Positions 57,603 through 64,000 of a DNA stretch of 64,000 bases are shown here, piece after piece. The stretch comes from Riptortus pedestris (taxonomy: Eukaryota; Arthropoda; Insecta; Hemiptera; Alydidae), in contig CM032229.1 in assembly GCA_019009955.1 (NCBI GenBank), positions 192,140,001 to 192,204,000 on the forward strand, written 5' to 3'. The translations under genes were made by a program, and so were the position numbers. Under the pieces are notes generated by a model. The model did no database searches, had not been told where the DNA came from, and saw only the letters and a list, made by a program, of their open reading frames with translations. How positions within the stretch are numbered: the first letter of the stretch is position 1; each line of letters begins with the position of its first letter.

Positions 57603-58883
57603 CTATGACAAAAGATAACCTCATTAGCCTGGGAGTGCTAGCGTCGCACTTCAGTAGCGCATTCTAGCGTGGGACTAGTGGAACTAAAATGTGGTGGATA
57701 TAATACACAAGTACCGAAAAAGGAATTTACTTGAAATTTTAATCAGACATTTGGCACTGTTTTTTCGGTACAAGCTAATAAATATCTGTCGGAATTGATG
57801 AAGTAGCTTTACATACACGGCTTTCCCGCGGGCCGCGTGTTGCTCACTCCTGATTTAGTGTACTGCAGAATTGAGTTCCTAGGTTGGCAGCACTGAACCT
57901 AGGGAAGTGGGTGGGTACTTCCTTTGTCCTATCAGTTCTGCCGCTTCCCTTGCAACCCTCATATTGGTCTATGTTTACATTATACGTGATGCTTATACTT
58001 TTAGTAATGTAATGACATTCTCAGGAACGTTAATTTGTTTAATATTCATAAATAATTTACAAGGATAAACGCTGGGGAGGTACACCCAGTTATTTATGGT
58101 AATTATTAACTCTGCTCCGTTAATATATGCTATACTTTACTGAGTACACTAAGTACCAATATGAATATTCATGTTTCAATCCAGACATACATAAGAAGTA
58201 TTTTTAATGGAGGTTATGATGCACCAGAAACAGATGTCACCGTTGGACTTAGTACCGCATCAAGGGAAAGGAACTTTTATTCATACATGGCTTGGAAAAC
58301 AGAATGATTTCTATGGTTATGAATTATATGGTCCATTACGTTATAAAAAAAAAAAAAAATACACGCTCAGGAGATGGGAAATATAAAAATATTGAGGACA
58401 GTGACGCCTTACATAATAAATAATTTTATTATTGACAAATCCATAGCAATGACGGGTATAAACCCTAACCACTGGGACTGGGAAATATTGTGCAAAGTAA
58501 AGCCTTGCCAAAAAAAATACCATCATCATTCAGGCTCAGGTGAATTCCCAGGCGAAGCCGGATAACTTAGCTAATATATATCTATAGGAATTTCCGGTTT
58601 CACACCCTTGTCTTTGTCCTATTTCAGCCATTAACGATTTTGATCTTTCGTTTTACATGAAACTTTAAATATCCCGTTTGCTAACTATCTGACAGATATT
58701 AGAGGTTTAAATATTTATGGTGATGTAATACTATCGATTATGGTGAACTACGTGACGTCTGCAGCTATTCGGCAATACATGAACCAGCTGTGAAGGTACT
58801 ATCGCAGAGCAAACCTTCAAAGCTACATTACTATTCACTGATAAGGAGAACTATCGCTATCAATAGCTGTCAACTAAAGTAAA

Positions 58884-59020
58884 AAGTACATCACGCAGGG
58901 GTTGCGTCAGCTAAGCAGATTTCCTGGGTAGAATGAATGGACATATGAGGGAATTTTTCGAAAATCGTGCCGAGAGTACAGCCTCAATAGCTGATTTCCT
59001 TTAACGGATATTTACTAAGA
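58884..59020 (+). mobile_element. Minimal family A element, 136 bp
   Basis: The A-end 'catcacgcaggggttgcgtc' and 'aagcagatttcc' pass directly into the B-end ('tgggtagaatgaatggacat' to 'gctgatttcctttaacgga'), with no body or (TA)n tract. It ends near 'ctaa' at 59016-59019. Confidence 0.7.
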
Positions 59021-59159
59021 TTATGCTCAATGGTGTGAAATTAGAGATGGACGACCTACAACATTTTCCTCTCACATTTATTTTATTAAATCAATCAACC
59101 GTAGCCGTGAAATGCATTTGATTCGGATTATCCTACCATTATCTTGAACACACTGAATA

Positions 59160-59171
59160 TGCATACACTCA

Positions 59172-59210
<39 letters not shown>

Positions 59211-59480
59211 ACTACTAACTGGGTTAATAAGTACTGTTGAGTCTGTTAGTTTGACTCCATGTAGATTCAAACTAAAAGACAACCCATAACGTCCTGTTAG
59301 CAGATTTCCCTTAAGGGAAGCCAGCTATTGAGGTTGTAGTCATGGCGCGGTTTTAGAAATATTTCTTCAAATGTCCGTCGATCGTATCTAGAAGATGAAG
59401 CAAATGTGGTGCAATCAAAATTTTATACATATATAATTTTGAACAGACCTCATTTTCCTCACTAGATATAATCGATGTGG
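59160..59480. repeat. (TA)n tract and two opposed family A B-ends
   Basis: (TA)n lies at 59178-59206. A reverse B-end starts at 59299 ('agcagatttcccttaaggga') and runs to about 59430. A forward B-end then begins ('ttttgaacagacctcatttt') and is cut at about 59475, where the 183-bp array unit begins. Confidence 0.65.
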
Positions 59481-59499
59481 AATTTATGTAGAATGGTAA

Positions 59500-60486
59500 A
59501 ATAGTTGCAGTTTACCTTTCCTTGACCCGTTGCAGATTCCTGGCAGCGATGCCGGATAGGAGCCATCAGAAGGAGAGTGATAGCTGAGTACTGTTATCAG
59601 CAGAGAGAGGTGCTGGGGAGGGGGAACGCCGTCTATAGTATATGCCGTATTGCCTAGACTCACATAGTAAATGGGCGCCCTCTTACAGCTACTACCAGGG
59701 ACCAGCAGCAATGGTCTATCGTCGGCTATCGATGGTGGATAGGAGCCATCAGAAGGAGAGTGATAGCCAAGTACTGTTATCAGCAGAGAGAGGTGCTGGG
59801 GAGGGGGAACGCCGTCTATAGTATATGCCGTATTGCCTAGACTCACATAGTAAATGGGCGCCCTCTTACAGCTACTAGCAGGGACCAGCAGCAATGGTCT
59901 ATGGCCGGCTATCGATGGTGGATAGGAGCCATCAGAAGGAGAGTGATAGCCGAGCACTGTTATCAGCAGAGAGAGGTGCTGGGGAGGGGGAACGCCGTCT
60001 ATAGTATATGCCGTATTGCCTAGAATCACATAGTAAATGGGCGCCCTCTTACAGCTACTAGCAGGGACCAGCAGCAATGGTCTATGGCCGGCTATCGATG
60101 GTGGATAGGAGCCATCAGAAGGAGAGTGATAGCCAAGTACTGTTATCAGCAGAGAGAGGTGCTGGGGAGGGGGAACGCCGTCTATAGTATATGCCGTGTT
60201 GCCTAGAATCACATAGTAAATGTGCGCCCTCTTACAGCTACTACCAGGGACCAGCAGCAATGGTCTATGGTCGGCTATCGATGGTGATAGGAGCCATCAG
60301 AAGGAGAGTGATATCCAAGTACTGTTATCAGCAGAGAGAGGTGCTGGGGAGGGGGAACGCCGTCTATAGTATATGCCGTATTGCCTAGAATCACATAGTA
60401 AATGGGCGCCCTCTTACAGCTACTACCAGGGACCAGCAGCAATGGTCTATGGTTGGCTATCGATGGTGGATAGGAGCCATCAGAAT
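59500..60486. repeat. 183-bp tandem array, five and a fraction units
   Basis: Units start at 59554, 59737, 59920, 60103, 60286 and 60468 with 'ggataggagccatcagaagg' (one base missing at 60286) and are more than 95% alike by eye. They are GC-rich compared with the surroundings. The minus strand is open through the array in 61-residue repeats (60260-59484 and, after the one-base slip, 60643-60275), which I treat as a by-product of a period divisible by three. The array immediately precedes an R2-like retrotransposon remnant in the same GC-rich block, so it may be that element's repeated 5' region. Confidence 0.93.
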
Positions 60487-62460
60487 GGCAGAAGGAAGTG
60501 GAATTGAGTGGTTTTGTCAGGGATTGTAAACGGGCGGTTGAGACCCGGGCTCTAGGATCTAATGTCATTGGAGGGGGCGATCTATCTGTTCCTGCGAAGT
60601 TCGGGGCTGCTGCCATTATGGGGTCGATCAAGAAGGCTGCCATCGTTCGGAGGAGAGATGACAGGTGTTTTCTATGCGGGGCAGTGGAGTTGGCGTTGGA
60701 AGGGACAGAAGGGAACGAGGGATTGTGAATTGCGAAGCCCTTTTGAAGGATGGGTTAAGGGCATCAGTGGTGGGTCGTAGGAGGCCGAGAGTTGTGGTCT
60801 ATTATGTCCCGAGAGACATGTCACTGCGTGTGCTTCTGGATTTTATAAGGGCATTATTAGGACAGTGGCGTGATCTCGGGGATGAACAGGTCTTCCCCGG
60901 TGGTCGACATGGTGCTCAAGGATAATCCATCCAGCACTGCAGGAGGGCGTAGCTTTGCTCCCATTGCGCGGAGGAGAGGTCGCTAGTACTAAACGGGTTC
61001 TCCACCGATGTGTCCGGCGTGTAAGGTGGCCTAGAGGCGGAGTGATCAATCAGTGAGTGAATACGCCAAATTGTTCGGCATATCACCTGGTATTCAGACG
61101 GGAGGTCAGCAGAATAGATTATAGCTGATCTGGTCCCTTTGAGTGTCGCCATTGTGGTCGGGGCTTTGCCACTGCCACTGGCATGGGCATGCATTCTAAG
61201 CGGGCTCATCCGGTGGAGCACAATGCTACCATTTGAAGAGTACAGGTGAGGCGAAGGTGGGACCCGGAGGAGCTGTGGTGTTTGGCAACCGATGAACTGA
61301 GTCTAGTGGAGGTCGGTTTGAAGGACACGTGAATGCCCAGCTTTCCGAGATCTTGGGGGGGGGGGGGCGTTCTGCTGACGCGGTTAATAGGACTAGGATT
61401 AAGCCGTCGTAGAAGTATTGACGAATTGATCCAGAGGATTGGACTCGAGAGGACTGAGGGAAGGCCGCGTGGGGCGGCTGCTGTTGAACCTGATGTAGCG
61501 AGGACCTTTGGTAGGCATTGCGGGGATTGGTGGTTGAGCTCTCGGGGTCACGCACCACCTTGAGCACTGACCGGCTGTTGGGGATGCCTTGGATTATTTG
61601 GGGGTTAGGTTTAGTCACTGGAGTGTGGAGCGTGACCACGTCGATGGAGAGCCTGGGCCTGAGAGGATCTCTAGGGTTCCTCTCAAACCACAGCAGAAGT
61701 TGGAGCTCATGAGAACCAATTTTCTATCGTGGATTTTTCATAGGGGTACATTTGGTGTCGCCTATCAGTGCACATTGAAGGGCATCGATGTGGCAGTGAG
61801 GTCAGCTGTTCGGAGATTGCTGAGGCTACCTCACGATACTCCGTTATCCGGCGAGATTCGGTGGGCTCAGAATCCCTCGGTTTGAGGCATTGATTTGGCG
61901 TACTTTAGAACAAGGCGCTTCTCGGGGAGTGGATGATGCTCTGGAAAACTTTGGGCAAGCGATGATGTCCGAGACTCGTTGGGCTATGATTTTCTGTGGC
62001 ATGGGGAACGTCCTCCACATCCAAAAGGCCGGAAGTATGAGAACCTCTATTCAACAGTTGATGGGCGTAGCCTGAATGATGTGGAGGAGGTGAGGCCCTG
62101 CTTATCCCACGATATGTCGGGGCGTGACCACGTCCAGTACCTGAGGTTGTACGCGGGAGCACTCCTAGTCCGAGTCTGGTTGTCATGCGGGATTGGCAGG
62201 ACGACTGATGGCTCAATCAAATGCAGACTGGGCTGTGGAAGAGATTAGACACAAGTGCATGCTGTCGACCACTGCCCGGCAATGCGACCACAGAATATGA
62301 ATTTCGGAACATTTAAGAAAATGGCCACCCAGCGAACAGGATGCAGTCGTGAAGTGCTCCCAAGGACGTAACCCAGGCTAAAACTGGACCACCGCTGTGT
62401 GAGCACCTGGTTTGTTGCCTTATCCTTCATAATCAAGTTAAGAGTTTTTATTTTAACATT
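60487..62460 (+). pseudogene. R2-clade non-LTR retrotransposon, degenerate
   Basis: Plus-strand landmarks, in order: a basic segment RRRPRVVVYYVPRDMS (60775-60825), gag-like; a zinc finger FECRHCGRGFATATGMGMHS with KRAH (61138-61210), C-x2-C-x12-H-x4-H as in R2 N-termini; and the distal reverse transcriptase/thumb region YLGVRFSHW...PLKPQQKLELMRTNF and GIDVAVRSAVRRLLRLPHDT with PL (61595-61850). Last comes the CCHC knuckle CRLGCGRD-stop-TQVHAVDHC (62222-62275), which normally precedes the restriction-like endonuclease of R2 elements. The catalytic reverse transcriptase core is deleted, several frameshifts and stops occur, and one stop lies inside the knuckle. R2 relatives usually insert in rDNA; this remnant does not. 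Confidence 0.75.
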
Positions 62461-62740
62461 ATATTTATTTTTGTTCTTTGTAAACTGGCAGAGCTGTTTT
62501 TTTCTTCTGTTACGCTAGTTATGTTTTTATATTTCGGTTATTTCTATTATTTTTCTTTATGTACTTTGTATTATTGTCTTTTTTTGTTGTCTAGGTTAGG
62601 GTCCTAGATGTGTTAGGCGAGTCACCCCAGCAGGGGGTAAGCTCACAAAGTTTGACCCGTGTAGTAAATCTCAAAGGGTGTAGCGAGCCCAAATGTATAG
62701 ACATTATCCCTTAAAGGAAATCTGTTAAAAACAAACATAT
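62461..62740 (+). other. 3' end of the R2-like block and family A B-end remnant
   Basis: A T-rich stretch and a GC-richer phrase 'aggcgagtcaccccagcagg' look like a retrotransposon 3' untranslated part. At 62706-62728 'ttatcccttaaaggaaatct' is the missing palindrome of the B-end that was cut at about 59475, suggesting the whole block between is an insertion. Confidence 0.45.
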
Positions 62741-63160
62741 ATATATATATATATTCCTGCACAGGTGTGGATCCCGCAGTTAGATCTGTTGTAGACTGGA
62801 GGGAAGAGCGTACTTTTCCTGAATTTTTCTTTCTATTAAACTGCCAGCCTTTCATAATGTCGTTGGCTGTTTAGGTACAACTCACTTTGCATACTTAACG
62901 TCTTCTCTTGCCAATTTCTAAAGAGCTCATTATAATATTGTGAGGTTAACAACCTACAGCTCCCCCGCTTCAAAGATGAACAGCCAACATTAACTCTATA
63001 CAGCTGTGGAAGGTACTCACAAAGTCAAGCAAAGTAGAATTGTCCATAGAAACTTAAATACCGCATTATCTTTAAAATCATATTCCATATGCATAGATAT
63101 CCAACCTACCATATTTTCCTCAACGAAAATCATATATTAAGGTTATTGAGTTAGAATGAC
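62741..63160. other. Intergenic DNA with short (TA)n tract
   Basis: I recognise no gene. A 70-residue minus-strand frame (62855-62643) spans the microsatellite and is not credible. Confidence 0.45.
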
Positions 63161-63162
63161 TA

Positions 63163-63700
63163 CTGTTAGCAAATTTCGCTTAAGGGAAGTCAGTTATTGA
63201 GGTCGTATCATGAGGCGATTTTCAAAACATTTCTTCAAATGTTGATCTAGCGGACGCAAATTTTGACTGATCATTACCATACTCGAGATTTAGCCGTTTT
63301 ATGTAAAAAGAAAGATCAAGTTCGTTAATGGCTGAAATTTTGAAATTTCTAAATATATCCGTTATTATACGTCGGATCGAAAAATTGTATAGAACCAATC
63401 TTATTGCAAATTAAATATACTATAAATATTGTTACATACATTTATTCTCTATCTTGAATATTAATCGAGATATTAGAACTTTTCACTTTTCAGCCTTCAA
63501 CAGCAACCCCCCCCCCACTTCTAATCATATTACATATACGATACTCTGTTATGTGATAAACCACATTATTCGAAGCTTAAATACCAAGTTTGTTTCGCTT
63601 GAATGTTTTCAAGAGATCTTTATTATACGTGATACATGCAAATATGTTTTAGTGACCCCCCCCCCTTCTTAAGTTCTTGGACTACTAAAATTTGTCTATG
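63163..63700 (-). mobile_element. Family A element, reverse, B-end present
   Basis: Read on the minus strand, the copy ends at 63165 with a mutated palindrome ('agcaaatttcgcttaaggga'), 'attgaggtcgtatcatgagg' and the body in reverse, including a C run at 63506 and another at 63657. The (TA)n tract is deleted and the A-end is missing. Confidence 0.72.
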
Positions 63701-63945
63701 TGAATATTGCATATGTCATTTTATTATTGATGAATATGATATGACTACTTTGATAGTAATTGTTGGGATAACAGGACCGAGTAACAATAATCGCACATGA
63801 TGAATTTATAATTTAAAAAAATATGTTTGATTTTCAATCAAATTCAAAAATATTAGTGGGTTTTCTTTGGGGAAAGGGTCAATCAAGGTAGCTCATATGA
63901 CAAAAATTCCTTCAATTCTTTTCAAACCATTAGGTATTATTAGTA

Positions 63946-64000
63946 CTTATCAATGTCCATTGTTTGCAACTAAGGCTAATTGGGACGGGGTATCTACAGA
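63946..64000 (-). mobile_element. tRNA-derived SINE, cut by the window end
   Basis: 'caatgtccattgtttgcaac' followed by 'gctaattgggacggggtatc' is the 3' part of a reverse SINE. The head lies beyond the window. Confidence 0.7.

Larger units (their letters stand above)
55041..57715. mobile_element. Merlin-type DNA transposon carrying a THAP gene
   Basis: Terminal inverted repeats of about 63 bp (55041-55104; 57652-57715) start GGTACTTGTGTATTATATCC and differ at four positions. The flanking octamers are GAAAAGGG and GAAAAAGG, one mismatch, fitting the 8-9 bp duplication made by Merlin elements. Inside, a THAP-domain gene on the plus strand faces a partial IS1595/ISXO2-type transposase on the minus strand, the transposase family that defines Merlin. 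Size is 2.67 kb. The transposase is broken, so the copy is not autonomous. A second element nested within could explain the THAP gene instead. Confidence 0.8.
54827..57852. mobile_element. hAT-like element hosting the Merlin insertion
   Basis: The ends are CAGGGGTGAGCAAC (54827) and, inverted, GTTGCTCACTCCTG (to 57852), the CAGGGGTG start being typical of hAT elements. Flanking octamers ATTTAGAC (54819-54826) and ATTTAGTG (57853-57860) match at six of eight bases, in line with the 8-bp hAT target duplication. Own sequence is only about 215 bp left and 130 bp right of the inner element, so it is a short non-autonomous copy. Confidence 0.72.
53607..58580 (-). mobile_element. Family B element, reverse, interrupted by SINE and hAT/Merlin nest
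   Basis: Family B parts are 53607-53828, 54043-54826 and 57861-58580, in reverse order from tail ('accttttcacacataaacgg') to head ('gaattcccaggcgaagccgg', 'ataacttagctaatata'). The GC-richer middle (57880-57965) matches 30430-30490 of the longest copy. The two interruptions are a SINE and a hAT-like element with its own insertion. Confidence 0.7.

Noticed and set aside
60498..62436. About fifteen short open frames on both strands as separate genes
   Set aside because: The block is a decayed R2-like retrotransposon with higher GC, which lengthens chance frames. Only the frames with zinc finger, RT-thumb and CCHC motifs are meaningful.

Overview
This 64 kb window comes from an AT-rich, intron-containing eukaryotic genome crowded with transposable elements. 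It is almost certainly an arthropod, most likely an insect: the two best-resolved host genes read as close relatives of insect genes (a Ugalt-type nucleotide-sugar transporter and a LYSMD1/2-type LysM protein), and the repeats are those typical of large insect genomes. I cannot fix the order. All calls are by reading; no search was run.

Host genes are sparse. (1) At 581-1280 (+) lie the last two coding exons of a secreted spondin-like protein ending in a thrombospondin type 1 repeat. (2) A complete three-exon LysM-domain gene runs on the minus strand (40331-40158, 29580-29336, 25874-25679); its two introns, about 10.6 and 3.5 kb, are filled with repeats. (3) A SLC35A2/Ugalt UDP-galactose transporter gene also lies on the minus strand (exons 52796-52416 and 43968-43318, 8.4 kb intron); its 5' exon was not found.

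Everything else is repeats. Family A is a 0.7-1.0 kb non-autonomous element with about 20 full or partial copies. It has a conserved 5' end, an internal (TA)n tract and a 3' end made of a 20-bp palindrome followed by CTAA, which together look like a Helitron/Helentron-associated (HINE-like) element. Family B is a 1-1.9 kb element with a tandem unit of about 295 bp, often sitting in family A (TA)n tracts. There are ten copies of a tRNA-derived SINE, two with clear 12-13 bp target duplications. Tandem arrays include a 102-bp satellite (10.4-13.3 kb) with a 510-bp higher-order period and a 183-bp array (59.5-60.5 kb) next to an R2-clade retrotransposon remnant. A giant inverted repeat (36.8-39.4 kb) is bounded at both ends by inverted SINEs.

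The most unusual locus is 53.6-58.6 kb. A family B copy on the minus strand carries a SINE and a hAT-like element (54827-57852). Inside the hAT element sits a second DNA transposon (55041-57715) with TIRs of about 63 bp and an 8-bp target duplication with one mismatch. It holds an intact THAP-domain/coiled-coil gene facing a truncated Merlin/IS1595-type (ISXO2-like) transposase. Other mobile remains are a degenerate piggyBac element (45.7-47.3 kb), a piggyBac MITE with TTAA duplications (51.3-51.9 kb), jockey/R1-like retrotransposon tails (19.7, 20.5 and 44.7 kb) and two copies of a possibly Penelope-like repeat with a hammerhead-like core (28.9 and 41.6 kb).
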